DNA from: Saccharospirillum sp965652395
GTDB lineage: Bacteria > Pseudomonadota > Gammaproteobacteria > Pseudomonadales > Natronospirillaceae
Length of the DNA stretch: 64,000 nt
Direction of reading: 5' to 3'
Assembly: GCA_965652395.1 (NCBI GenBank)
Contig: CBFGUW010000008.1
Span: 1 to 64,000, forward strand
Part shown: positions 24,927 to 33,627 of the stretch, one piece after another
Numbering within the stretch: the stretch's first letter is position 1
How the letters are laid out: the number at the start of each line of letters is the position of its first letter
Position numbers and translations under genes: made by a program
The notes under the pieces: model-generated
Database searches by the model: none
What the model saw: only the letters and a program-made list of their open reading frames with translations
What the model was told of the DNA's origin: nothing

Positions 24927-25670
24927 TCAGGCTGATTGCTTCAGCCAGGCTTCCAGGTCGTCCGCTCCGCCGATGCGCTCACCATCGATATAAACCTGAG
25001 GTGTGGTGCCCTGGCCGGTCACCGCCGCCAGCGAGCTGTAAGTCAGTCCGCGGCTGCCCAGTTCTATCACTTCAAAGGTGTAGCCGTTGTCTGCCAAGGC
25101 TTTCTTGGCACGGGCACAATGCGGGCACCCGGGTTTGGTGAACAGCGTTACCCGTTTGGGTTTGAGAGCATTGGGGTTGATGTAATCCAGCATCGTATCG
25201 GCATCCGACACTTTGAACGGATCGCCCGGCTCTTCCGGTTCAATGAACATCTTCTCGACGACACCATCGTTAACCAACATGGAATAACGCCAGCTGCGCA
25301 TACCAAAGCCGAGATCGTCCTTGTTGACCAACATGCCCATACCATCGGTAAAGCGTCCGGTCCCGTCCGGAAGGAAGCGAATATTGTCCGCGTCCTGGTC
25401 CTGTTGCCAGGAGTTCATGACGAAAGGATCGTTTACCGACAGACAAATGATGTCATCTATACCATTTTCACGGAAAACCGGTGCCAATTCGTTGAATCTG
25501 GGCAGATGGGTCGAGGAACAGGTTGGCGTAAAAGCCCCGGGCAGAGCGAATACGATCACTTTCTTGTCTTTGAACAACTGATCGGTCGTCCAGGTCTCCC
25601 AAGCGTTATCAACGCGCACGGGAAATTCCATGGTGGGGACGGTGTGACCTTCACGGTTTTGCAAAGCCAT
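24927..25670 (-). CDS. Peroxiredoxin-glutaredoxin fusion (glutathione-dependent peroxidase)
   Basis: The hybrid enzyme reduces hydrogen peroxide and alkyl hydroperoxides with glutathione. The 247-residue protein has a Prx5-type domain at residues about 1-165, with the peroxidatic cysteine in PGAFTPTCSSTHLP near residue 49, and a glutaredoxin domain at about 170-245 with the redox motif CPHC and the glutathione-binding TTPQVYI. The ATG at 25670 follows AAAGGAGA and gives the family N terminus; the upstream frame extension has no support. It is monocistronic with its own terminator. Confidence 0.94.
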   Translation of the reverse strand: MALQNREGHTVPTMEFPVRVDNAWETWTTDQLFKDKKVIVFALPGAFTPTCSSTHLPRFNELAPVFRENGIDDIICLSVNDPFVMNSWQQDQDADNIRFLPDGTGRFTDGMGMLVNKDDLGFGMRSWRYSMLVNDGVVEKMFIEPEEPGDPFKVSDADTMLDYINPNALKPKRVTLFTKPGCPHCARAKKALADNGYTFEVIELGSRGLTYSSLAAVTGQGTTPQVYIDGERIGGADDLEAWLKQSA

Positions 25671-25782
25671 GCTTTTCTCCTTTCTGGATGAATAATTTGT
25701 GTGACGCCTTAACCATAGCGGCCAGCTCGTTTTTATCAAAATTAATCATCCTCATGATAGCGATAGCTACTGGCTAACACCT

Positions 25783-27006
25783 TCAGCGAAGGCTTCGATA
25801 TTCCTGTCGATATCCCGGTTTGGTAAAGACCAACTGCCACAACTGCCCTTGCCGGGCACGGAAAAAACCCGCACAGCTATACAGGTAATACATCCACATG
25901 CGCCGAAAGGATTCATCGTAGCTGGCCGCCAGCTCCGACCATGCCTCGTTGATATTGCTGGCCCAGGCCATCAAGGTGCGATCGTAATCCGGACCGAAAT
26001 TGTGCCAGTCCTCCAGGCGCCATAGACCGAAGCTGGCGTCGTTGATTTCCTGGCGGGAGGGAATTTTTCCATTTGGGAAAATATAACGGTGGATAAAGGG
26101 CTCCGGTGCCGATGTCGGGTGCTCGTCGCCAATGGTATGGAGCAGGAAGAGCCCCTCGTCATCCAACAGCTCCGCCGCTTTGCGAAAATAGGTATCGTAA
26201 TTCCTGGCCCCGACATGCTCGAACATACCAATGGAGACGATGCGGTCGTATCGCCCCTTGAGTGAGCGGTAATCGGCCAGTTGAATCGATACCGGCAACC
26301 CGCCGATTCGGTCATCCGCCCATTTTTTCTGCTCGCGGGAAACGGTCACGCCCGTGACCTCAACCCCATAGTGGCGCGCCGCGTAAAGCGCCATACCGCC
26401 CCAGCCGCAACCGATATCGAGCAATCGCATACCGGGTTCCAGCTTGAGTTTTCGGCAAGCTAGGTCCAACTTGGCACGTTGCGCCTCTTCCAAGGTGGAA
26501 GCTTCAGCCCAGTAGCCACAACTGTAATTCATCATCGGGTCGAGCATGCTTCGGTACAGGTCATTGCCGATGTCGTAATGATGCTCGCCGACATGAAACG
26601 CCCGCTTGATGCTCTGAAAGTTGATCAACCGATAACTCAAGGCCCGCACAACGGTCTTGAGCTTTACCCAACCGGTGACCCGTTGATCGATACCGGCCCC
26701 CAACAAACGGGTGAACATTTCATCCAGGCGTTCACAGTCCCACCAACCATCCATGTAGGCTTCACCCAGACCCAGCGAACCATCACGCAGTACCCTTTTG
26801 TAGAGTTGATGGTTGTGAACCTGAATATCCCAGGGTCGATCTCCGTTGAAGCGGATGTCAGCGGGCTCAAGAATATTTACCAATAGATCGGGGGGCTCGG
26901 CTCTGGGCTGCCGTTTGCGAGGAGGGGCCTGCCGCCAGGCGCCCTGGGTGGCATCCGCCATTTCGTGTTGACGGTGGGTTTTGGTCTGAGGGTAATAACT
27001 GGCCAT
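25783..27006 (-). CDS. cfa: Cyclopropane-fatty-acyl-phospholipid synthase
   Basis: Cfa transfers a methylene group from S-adenosylmethionine onto double bonds of membrane phospholipid acyl chains, usually on entry to stationary phase or under acid stress. The 407-residue protein has the N-terminal lipid-binding region (PWDIQVHNHQLYKRVLRDGSLGLGEAYMDGWWDCERLDE) and the SAM-dependent methyltransferase domain with LLDIGCGWGGMALYAA near residue 197 and the MFEHVG block near 262. AGGAGG precedes the ATG at ideal spacing. It is a single gene; the AEC transporter upstream is about 180 bases away. Confidence 0.94.
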   Translation of the reverse strand: MASYYPQTKTHRQHEMADATQGAWRQAPPRKRQPRAEPPDLLVNILEPADIRFNGDRPWDIQVHNHQLYKRVLRDGSLGLGEAYMDGWWDCERLDEMFTRLLGAGIDQRVTGWVKLKTVVRALSYRLINFQSIKRAFHVGEHHYDIGNDLYRSMLDPMMNYSCGYWAEASTLEEAQRAKLDLACRKLKLEPGMRLLDIGCGWGGMALYAARHYGVEVTGVTVSREQKKWADDRIGGLPVSIQLADYRSLKGRYDRIVSIGMFEHVGARNYDTYFRKAAELLDDEGLFLLHTIGDEHPTSAPEPFIHRYIFPNGKIPSRQEINDASFGLWRLEDWHNFGPDYDRTLMAWASNINEAWSELAASYDESFRRMWMYYLYSCAGFFRARQGQLWQLVFTKPGYRQEYRSLR

Positions 27007-27189
27007 CCAAACCTCCTGTCATCCGCGATAGAGTGCCTTGGAGCCACTCTGGTGGAGTGTAAGGAACCCACCGACTGCTGACTGGAGCCCTGAGGCACAG
27101 TTGAGGTTAAGGGGACATTGCGTAGAACTTGAAATTAATTGCTTCAATATAGTTGATAGTACATTTTTTGTGCAACCCCGGTGCCGCCC

Positions 27190-28068
27190 CTATTGTGCCA
27201 GCACCCAGGCCAACACCAACGGCATGACCACCAGACTGGCCGCATTGGAAAACAACACCATGGCAGCCACTTGATCCGGTTGTTGGTTGTATCGTTCCGC
27301 CACCAGAAAATTCAAGACAGCCGGAGGTAAAGCCCCGAACAGAATCAACATACCCTGTTGCACGGGCGACAACCCAAACCCCACCGCCAACGGCCAGGCA
27401 ACCAACAGCCCTAATACCGGCGCGGCCACGGCGCTGACCAACCCTATGCGCCAGCCGCTCATATCCAGCTTGACCAGTCTTACTCCCAGGGCAAACAGCA
27501 TCAAGGGTACGGCGATATCACCCAGCAGTTGCAGCGAACGCACCAGCCAGTCTGGTAGAGGAATACCGGTCCCGGCTATGAACAACCCACCAATTGCTGC
27601 GAGAATCATCGGGTTGCGCAGTACCTGTAAAAGATGGGTTCGTGGATTCAGCATCCACATACCCACAGTGAAGTGCAGTGTGTTCTCAACGATGAACAGG
27701 ATCACGGCTGCGGGCATGTACTGCTCGCCAAAGGTAAACAGAAACAAGGGCAGCCCCATATTGCCGCTGTTGCGGAACATCATAGGAGGAACAAAGGTTT
27801 TCCACTGGACCCCCATCAGGCGAGCAAGCGCCCAGGCACCCAGGCCGGGCACCAGGGTCACGAGGATTCCAGCGATGGCCAGAGGGGCGTAGTCACCCAA
27901 ATTCAGAGGGCGCGAGGCAAATACGCTGAGGATCAGAAATGGGGTGAACACATCCATATTGATGCGATTAGCGGCTTCCATATCCGGCGCATGCTTTCGA
28001 CCATAAAGGTACCCCACCAAAACGACCAGAAAGATCGGTACAACAATGCCAGCAATGCGTTCGGTCAT
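27190..28068 (-). CDS. AEC-family transporter (auxin efflux carrier type)
   Basis: The 292-residue integral membrane protein has about ten hydrophobic helices and the family hallmarks: MMFRNSGNMGLPLFLFTFGE near residue 95, where the helix-break asparagine and proline lie, and GALPPAVLNFLVAERY near residue 245. Bacterial members export or import small organic acids such as malate or malonate. GGGAG precedes the ATG. It reads in the same direction as the DUF998 gene 52 bases upstream, and the two may be cotranscribed. The substrate is not predictable. Confidence 0.88.
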   Translation of the reverse strand: MTERIAGIVVPIFLVVLVGYLYGRKHAPDMEAANRINMDVFTPFLILSVFASRPLNLGDYAPLAIAGILVTLVPGLGAWALARLMGVQWKTFVPPMMFRNSGNMGLPLFLFTFGEQYMPAAVILFIVENTLHFTVGMWMLNPRTHLLQVLRNPMILAAIGGLFIAGTGIPLPDWLVRSLQLLGDIAVPLMLFALGVRLVKLDMSGWRIGLVSAVAAPVLGLLVAWPLAVGFGLSPVQQGMLILFGALPPAVLNFLVAERYNQQPDQVAAMVLFSNAASLVVMPLVLAWVLAQ

Positions 28069-28120
28069 TCTGACTCCCGTGAGACGGTTGAATTAATTGG
28101 TACGACGGCAATCGGGGTCG

Positions 28121-28705
28121 TTAGCGGACTGAGTCTGTAACCTTCCGGTCTCTCAGCCATAGCCACCATAAAGCGACGAAGAGGTATTCATAACCCCGTT
28201 GCCACAAACCAGGTGCCCATTCGCGCTGCCAGGCCGCCAATTGCATACCCAAAAAGCACAACACCAGGCAGATCCGCAACAGCAAAGCCCCCGGCTGATT
28301 CAGCTTCATACGAACCCCGGCCACGCAGGCACCGGCGTATAACACCCAGATAAGTGTGTTATGAATGAATTGGTTTACCGACCCGCCGACGGGGCAGTGA
28401 TAATCGCATGGGAATACCACGCTGCCGATGTAACTCGCAGCGAAGCCGATAACACCGAAACGTATCCAGGGGTCCATGGGGGCGGGTTCGAGCGCTTTTC
28501 GCGTGGCTTCAACCGCCCCCATCCAGAAGGCGCCAATCAGGAAAAAAGCACCGTTTGCGAGAGACCGCCCCGGCGTATCGAGGGCACCCAGCTCACTGAT
28601 GAACCGGGTGGCATCGTAATTCGGAATCCGGGCTCCCAAGATCCAGGGTAAAATGACCAGCAACGCACTGGCCAGGATCGAGAGAAAGGCAGCTTTGGAT
28701 AACAC
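28121..28705 (-). CDS. DUF998 integral membrane protein
   Basis: The 194-residue protein has about six transmembrane segments and the DUF998 pattern: YDATRFISELGALDTPG near the first periplasmic loop and VFPCDYHCPVGGS in the middle, with two cysteines and a histidine. The GTG at 28705 is chosen because AAGGAG lies nine bases ahead; a TTG seven codons upstream is open but lacks a ribosome-binding site. No function is established for the family. It precedes the AEC transporter on the same strand. Confidence 0.8.
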   Translation of the reverse strand: MLSKAAFLSILASALLVILPWILGARIPNYDATRFISELGALDTPGRSLANGAFFLIGAFWMGAVEATRKALEPAPMDPWIRFGVIGFAASYIGSVVFPCDYHCPVGGSVNQFIHNTLIWVLYAGACVAGVRMKLNQPGALLLRICLVLCFLGMQLAAWQREWAPGLWQRGYEYLFVALWWLWLRDRKVTDSVR

Positions 28706-28874
28706 CCCGAGGCGCTCCTTCGACAATGAGGCGCCTAGCTTAACGACCCTCCTGACGCTCGTACAGTGTCAAAAAGTAGGAAGGAGTGTCTCGAGCCCCT
28801 TGTTTTAAAGGGATTTTTTGCAAATTGCCCGGCTTTCTGAATAATACGGCGCTCCCCCGTCGGATGGCTGTGGC

Positions 28875-29198
28875 GTGACTCTGATTGTCCGTTTTGTAAC
28901 CTCACTGTTTTTCGTCTTGCTGGTCCTGCAGAGCCAGTCAGGGTGGGCCTGCACCTCCTCCACGGCCGAGGAGGTGTCACCGCTTCCACTGGACGATTCC
29001 GCAACCCCGGCAGACGCCTTACTGTCCTTAGGCGATTCTCCCAGCCTGGACCCGCCACTACCCGTTATGGGGTATGCGGCCTTTTATCCCCACGAAGCCA
29101 CCCCTTTCCTTCTGCTGGGCGCACCACTCGACCCGGTCTTGATCTCTATCAGTCATCATTGGAGTTACTGGCCCCAGGCGCCGCCGACCCTGGTATAG
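28875..29198 (+). CDS. Possible small exported protein, unknown
   Basis: This 107-residue frame starts with GTG and has a plausible signal peptide (FVTSLFFVLLVLQSQSGWACT), a cysteine right after the likely cleavage site, and an acidic, serine/proline-rich mature part with no recognisable domain. The Shine-Dalgarno is weak. It lies 79 bases ahead of nhaD in the same direction, so it could be a leader gene of that transcript or an unrelated orphan. I do not recognise the sequence, and it may not be expressed. Confidence 0.42.
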   Translation: MTLIVRFVTSLFFVLLVLQSQSGWACTSSTAEEVSPLPLDDSATPADALLSLGDSPSLDPPLPVMGYAAFYPHEATPFLLLGAPLDPVLISISHHWSYWPQAPPTLV

Positions 29199-29277
29199 TG
29201 TCGCTTCCTTATATGAATGGGCCTTGGTTTACCGCCAATCAGCCTGACACACACTTCTTTTATTGGAGCTCTAAACG

Positions 29278-30633
29278 GTGTCTATTGCTCTCTTTTTGAT
29301 CATTGCCTTTTTTACCCTGGGTTACCTTGCGATCATCGCCGAACACGGCTTGAAGATCGACAAGACCGCCCCGGCCATCATGAGTGCTGTCCTTTGTTGG
29401 ACGGTTTATATCCTATTCGCGGGGGACCTGGTCGCGGTGGACAGCCTACCGGCCTGGTTCCTCGAAGAAAACGCCCATATGAACAATGCGGAGCTGATTC
29501 ATACCTGGGTGGGTGAGCATCAGCTGTTAACCTTCCTTGGCGAAATCGCCTCTATCCTGTTCTTCCTGCTGGGCGCCATGACCATCGTCGAGTTTGTAGA
29601 CGCCTACGGCGGTTTTGCGATCATTACCGACCGCATCAAATCGACCCAGACTGTGGTATTGCTTTGGATGGTTGCCTGCCTGGCCTTTTTCATGTCCGCG
29701 GCACTCGACAACCTGACCACGACCATTGTGATGATCTCCCTCATCCGCAAACTGATCGCTACCCAACACGAACGACTGTTCTTTGCCGGTATCATCGTGG
29801 TCGCAGCCAATGCGGGCGGTGCCTGGTCTCCAATCGGCGACGTCACCACCACCATGCTGTGGATTGGCGGCCAGATCACCACCATGGCCATCATTAAAAG
29901 CCTGATCATTCCCTCTCTGATCTGCGTGTTGGTCCCCATGATCTGGTTAAGCTGGTCACTGCGTGGCCAAACAGTCAAACCGCCGCAACGCGCTCACCAG
30001 CATGAAGTGGATATCGTCACTCAGCGCCACCGCAATATCATTTTCTGCGTGGGTATTGGCGGCCTGCTGTTTGTGCCCATTTTCAAGACTCTGACCCACC
30101 TGCCTCCTTTCATGGGCATGATGCTGAGCCTGGCGGTTCTCTGGGTGGTCAGTGAAATCATCCACCACCGGGCCGACTACGACGACGACACCGAATTGCA
30201 CATTACCCGCGTTCTGAAGCGCATCGATACCCCGAGCGTTCTGTTCTTCCTCGGCATTCTGTTGGCGGTTTCTTCGCTGGAGGCCACCGGCCTGCTGCAT
30301 CACCTGGCGGAATGGCTGGATCATGCCATCGGCAACATTGATGTGATTGTCTTTCTGATTGGTCTGATGTCCGCCGTGATCGACAACGTCCCATTGGTGG
30401 CCGCCACCATGGGTATGTATGACCTGAGCGTCTACCCGACAGACCACCCAACCTGGGAGTTCCTCGCCTATGCCGCGGGCACGGGGGGCAGCTGCCTGAT
30501 TATCGGTTCCGCCGCCGGTGTGGCCGCCATGGGAATGGAGAAGATCAATTTCTTCTGGTACCTCAAGCACATCACCCCTCTCGCCTTGATGGGTTATGTC
30601 GCGGGGGCGTTGGCCTATCAATGGTTGATATAA
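29278..30633 (+). CDS. nhaD: NhaD-type sodium/proton antiporter
   Basis: NhaD exchanges cytoplasmic Na+ (or Li+) for external protons and supports growth at high salt and alkaline pH. The 451-residue protein has about twelve membrane segments. Characteristic stretches are FMSAALDNLTTTIVMISLIRKL near residue 140, ANAGGAWSPIGDVTTTMLWIGGQI near 180 and SAVIDNVPLVAATMGMY near 370, which hold the polar residues of the ion site. The start is GTG with GGAG upstream. It is convergent with the AraC gene. Presence of NhaD is typical of marine and haloalkaliphilic gammaproteobacteria. Confidence 0.94.
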   Translation: MSIALFLIIAFFTLGYLAIIAEHGLKIDKTAPAIMSAVLCWTVYILFAGDLVAVDSLPAWFLEENAHMNNAELIHTWVGEHQLLTFLGEIASILFFLLGAMTIVEFVDAYGGFAIITDRIKSTQTVVLLWMVACLAFFMSAALDNLTTTIVMISLIRKLIATQHERLFFAGIIVVAANAGGAWSPIGDVTTTMLWIGGQITTMAIIKSLIIPSLICVLVPMIWLSWSLRGQTVKPPQRAHQHEVDIVTQRHRNIIFCVGIGGLLFVPIFKTLTHLPPFMGMMLSLAVLWVVSEIIHHRADYDDDTELHITRVLKRIDTPSVLFFLGILLAVSSLEATGLLHHLAEWLDHAIGNIDVIVFLIGLMSAVIDNVPLVAATMGMYDLSVYPTDHPTWEFLAYAAGTGGSCLIIGSAAGVAAMGMEKINFFWYLKHITPLALMGYVAGALAYQWLI

Positions 30634-30662
30634 CCTAAGAGGCTTTCAGCGCGACCACAGTC

Positions 30663-30698
30663 GCCCCGTCAATACGGCGAAGCCGCGTTGGCGGGGCA
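30663..30698. terminator. Hairpin between nhaD and araC-type gene
   Basis: A GC-rich imperfect inverted repeat begins GCCCCG and ends CGGGGC, with an inner GGC/GCC stem. It is followed on the plus strand by AATTTTCC rather than a full T-run. Its position between convergent genes supports a bidirectional transcript end. Confidence 0.45.
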
Positions 30699-30717
30699 AC
30701 TGGAATTTTCCGCTTGT

Positions 30718-31485
30718 TTATCTACTTCTCAGCTTTGATGGGCTTGTTCGATATTCTTTCTTGATTGCCGCATTCAGCGCACTCTGGCTGAAAAAACCAG
30801 ACTGCACCGCTATGTCGTATATAGGCAGGTCGGTTGCTCGTAACAGGTGCTCCGCCCGTTCCACACGCTTTTTCAACACATACTGATAGGGCGACTGCCC
30901 TGTCGCCTGCCTGAATCGGGAGTAAAACCGGCTGACACTCAAATGGCAAAGGTCCGCCATCTCGGCTACCTGAATCTTCTCGTGAAGGTGGGTTTGAATG
31001 TATTTATCTATTTTTTCCAGGCTGAACCTTTCCTGGCTACCCTGTTCAATGGCTGCCGGATCGAATATTCGTTCGTATAGAGAATAAATGAGGATAGAGC
31101 GAAGATGGATTGATTTCTGAACCGAGTAGGTCGAGTCTTGAGTTTCCACGACCCAATCCGAAATACGCTCACAAAACGTCTGATCAATGGAAAAGGCAGT
31201 CGGTTGCAGGAACATCCGCTGCAGGATTTCCTTCTCCTTTTTCCCTCTCCTCCCTTCGTTAATATCGACATTAATCGTGAGCAGACGATTGGGAAGAACA
31301 CCCTGCAAATAATAGCTATGTCCTGGAGGGAGGAAACACCCTTTTCCAGCACTCAGTTGCGTATCACATCCATCCGAGAAAAACTGCACCCTGCCATTGA
31401 AGCCCAATAGCAGGTGCCGGTGTAAATAGTGGTGACGTATCTTTTCCTCGGGTGCTGTTACTAGGCGGATAACGTCACCAGCCAT
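30718..31485 (-). CDS. AraC-family regulator closing the amino-acid ABC operon
   Basis: The 255-residue protein has an N-terminal cupin-like sensing domain (residues about 15-95) and a C-terminal double helix-turn-helix (KIQVAEMADLCHLSVSRFYSRFRQATGQSPYQYV and IYDIAVQSGFFSQSALNAAIKKEY). It begins 11 bases after the ABC ATPase stop codon, with its GAAGGAG site in the gap, so it is the last gene of that operon and probably regulates it. It is clearly paralogous to the AraC protein at 41714-42502, especially in the DNA-binding half and the cupin layout. The inducer is presumably an amino acid, by context only. Confidence 0.88.
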   Translation of the reverse strand: MAGDVIRLVTAPEEKIRHHYLHRHLLLGFNGRVQFFSDGCDTQLSAGKGCFLPPGHSYYLQGVLPNRLLTINVDINEGRRGKKEKEILQRMFLQPTAFSIDQTFCERISDWVVETQDSTYSVQKSIHLRSILIYSLYERIFDPAAIEQGSQERFSLEKIDKYIQTHLHEKIQVAEMADLCHLSVSRFYSRFRQATGQSPYQYVLKKRVERAEHLLRATDLPIYDIAVQSGFFSQSALNAAIKKEYRTSPSKLRSR

Positions 31486-31496
31486 GATTCTCCTTC

Positions 31497-32219
31497 CTAT
31501 CGAACCTTCGCCAGGAACTTCTGCAAATGCTCACTGCGGGGGTTGCTGAACAATTCCGCTGGGGCGCCGATCTCATCAATCACCCCTTTGTGGAAAAACG
31601 CCACCCGGTCGGATACGTCCTTGGCGAAACCCATTTCATGGGTCACCACTATCATGGTCATGCCCTCTTCCGCCAGCAAGCGCATGGTGTCCAGCACCTC
31701 GCCTACCAATTCCGGATCCAAGGCAGAGGTGGCTTCGTCGAACAACATATAGTGCGGTTCCATTGCCAAGGCGCGAGCAATGGCCAAACGCTGCTGTTGC
31801 CCACCGGAAAGCGCACTTGGATACAGGTTCAATTTGTCACCCAGTCCAACATGCTTCAGCTGCTTTTCCGCCAATGCGAAAGCTTCATCCTTGGCAATTT
31901 TCTTGACCTTTCGCGGCGCAAGCGCGACATTTTCAAGGGTGGTCAGATGCGGGAAAGCATTCCATTGCTGGAATACCATGCCGATTTTCTGACGCAGATG
32001 GTTCAGGTTGGTTTTCTTGTCGTGTACGGCCATACCATCAACCACGATACTGCCCTGCTGGATCGGCTCCAGGCCATTGATGCAGTACAACAAGGTAGAT
32101 TTACCCGAACCGGAAGCTCCGATAACCGACAGAACCTCACCCTGGTTGACCTCAAGATTGATGCCTTTCAGCACTTCGACATCGCCAAAAGACTTACGAA
32201 CATTGTTTACGCTGATCAT
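31497..32219 (-). CDS. Polar amino-acid ABC transporter ATP-binding protein
   Basis: The 240-residue GlnQ/HisP-type ATPase powers the transporter encoded upstream. It has Walker A GASGSGKST near residue 37, the Q-loop VFQQWNAFPHLT, the signature LSGGQQQRLAIARALA near 133, Walker B MLFDEATSALDPE and the switch histidine VTHEMGFA. The ATG at 32219 shares an ATGA overlap with the permease stop, implying coupled translation; a GTG four codons further upstream is less likely. In the family this subunit pairs with two permeases, as found here. Confidence 0.92.
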   Translation of the reverse strand: MISVNNVRKSFGDVEVLKGINLEVNQGEVLSVIGASGSGKSTLLYCINGLEPIQQGSIVVDGMAVHDKKTNLNHLRQKIGMVFQQWNAFPHLTTLENVALAPRKVKKIAKDEAFALAEKQLKHVGLGDKLNLYPSALSGGQQQRLAIARALAMEPHYMLFDEATSALDPELVGEVLDTMRLLAEEGMTMIVVTHEMGFAKDVSDRVAFFHKGVIDEIGAPAELFSNPRSEHLQKFLAKVR

Positions 32220-32881
32220 TGTTGTTGCCACCTTCTTTCCACGTACTGCCCGGCCCGGGATAACGGAAACGACAGCGCGAAATAAAACAGTCCCGCTATA
32301 CCTAAAATGGTAAAGGTCTCAGCCGTGCGGGTGATAAGAATCTGAGATGCTTTCAGCAATTCGATATAACCGATCACCGATACCAGAGCGGAGTCTTTCA
32401 TGACGCTGAGAGCGACACCCACCCAGGAGGGGAATACGGCCCTCAAGCCGACCGGCCACACCACATAACGCATGTCCTGCCAATAACTCATCCCCAGGGA
32501 ACGGCTTGCCCGGCGCAGCGAACCGGGAACCGACTCGATTCCGCCCCGCGCAACCGAAGCCACCAGGGCAGCGGTATATACCGACAATACAATGGTCCCG
32601 GACCAGAAGGCCGGTAGCGGATATCCCATGATTGAGATAAAGGCATCGAAGAGAATCAGCTGGATTAACAAAGGCACACTTCGAAATACGTCCAATACCG
32701 CATTCACGGCAAATTGAACGGCTTTGTTTCCGGCCGCCATGAACCACCCAAACACCACCCCAAACAGGGTACCGACGGTGATGGCGACAATGGAAATCTG
32801 TAGGGTTCTCAGGGCGGCTTCACCCAAAAACAACAGGTCCTGGGGTTGAAGGTCACCAAATACAGGTACGGCGGTTGCCAT
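32216..32881 (-). CDS. Polar amino-acid ABC transporter permease 2
   Basis: The 221-residue permease of the HisM/GlnP type has about five membrane helices and the EAA loop (RAASRSLGMSYWQDMRYVVWPVGLRAVFPSW) that docks to the ATPase. Its start overlaps the stop of permease 1 in a TAATG arrangement, and its end overlaps the ATPase start by four bases. It presumably forms a heterodimer with the 224-residue permease. Confidence 0.92.
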   Translation of the reverse strand: MATAVPVFGDLQPQDLLFLGEAALRTLQISIVAITVGTLFGVVFGWFMAAGNKAVQFAVNAVLDVFRSVPLLIQLILFDAFISIMGYPLPAFWSGTIVLSVYTAALVASVARGGIESVPGSLRRASRSLGMSYWQDMRYVVWPVGLRAVFPSWVGVALSVMKDSALVSVIGYIELLKASQILITRTAETFTILGIAGLFYFALSFPLSRAGQYVERRWQQQ

Positions 32882-33555
32882 TATGAAGCCCCCCGTGACA
32901 AACCAAACACTTTATTGCCCAACAGTTTCATGAGCAGCAGGACTATCTTGGCGATGATGTAATAAATAATGGCCGTCGCTGCGAAATATTCGAACGCTCT
33001 GAAGGTTTTGGAATAAAGAAACTGAGTTTCACCCGACAATTCACGCAAGCCCACCAACATACCCAGGGAACTCATCAAAATGACCCAGATAAACTGGTTG
33101 GTCATTGGGTAGTACACAGCTCTCATCAGCTGCGGAAGCATGACATGTACCTGCGATTGAAACGCTGTCATACCGAGTGACCGCGCCGACCGCAACTGTG
33201 TTGTCGGGATGGCGGCATAGCCACCTCTGAACGTTTCCGCCATATAACCGGCGGTATTGAATGCCAATGCCATCACTACGGTGATGTAGGAATCGATCAG
33301 GATGCCGACGGCTCCCAGACCGAACTTGAAGAAATAAAGCTGAAACAAGGCAGGGGTGTTGCGTGCCAGCTCAATCCAGATGTTGGCGACAACCCGAAAC
33401 CCGATGAACGTGGACATCTTCGCGAAACAGAGAACCAGTGCCAGTACGATACCCAAGATCATGGAAAGTACTGATACCTGGAGCGTAACCGATGCCCCAC
33501 TGAGCATTTGCGGCAGAGAGTTGATCACAGGCCGCCACAAGAATTGATAATCCAT
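32881..33555 (-). CDS. Polar amino-acid ABC transporter permease 1
   Basis: The 224-residue HisQ/GlnP-type permease has the conserved N-terminal LSGASVTLQVSVLSMILGIVL segment, ELARNTPALFQLYFFKFG, and the EAA loop RSARSLGMTAFQSQVHVMLPQLMRAVYYP. It follows the binding-protein gene after 72 bases that contain a stable stem-loop. With the second permease and ATPase it makes a complete importer. Confidence 0.92.
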   Translation of the reverse strand: MDYQFLWRPVINSLPQMLSGASVTLQVSVLSMILGIVLALVLCFAKMSTFIGFRVVANIWIELARNTPALFQLYFFKFGLGAVGILIDSYITVVMALAFNTAGYMAETFRGGYAAIPTTQLRSARSLGMTAFQSQVHVMLPQLMRAVYYPMTNQFIWVILMSSLGMLVGLRELSGETQFLYSKTFRAFEYFAATAIIYYIIAKIVLLLMKLLGNKVFGLSRGAS

Positions 33556-33578
33556 ACTACCTATACCTCTGGAAAGTA

Positions 33579-33602
33579 TCGGCCAATGTCACCATTGGCC
33601 GA
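33579..33602 (-). terminator. Stem-loop between binding-protein and permease genes
   Basis: A perfect 10-base stem (33579-33588 with 33593-33602) with a four-base loop lies between the stop codon of the periplasmic binding protein and the first permease start. It has no T-run. Such hairpins commonly protect the 3' end of the binding-protein message and lower downstream expression, which would give the usual excess of binding protein. Confidence 0.7.
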
Positions 33603-33627
33603 CGTATCATGTTCTTCTGGGGCGGTA

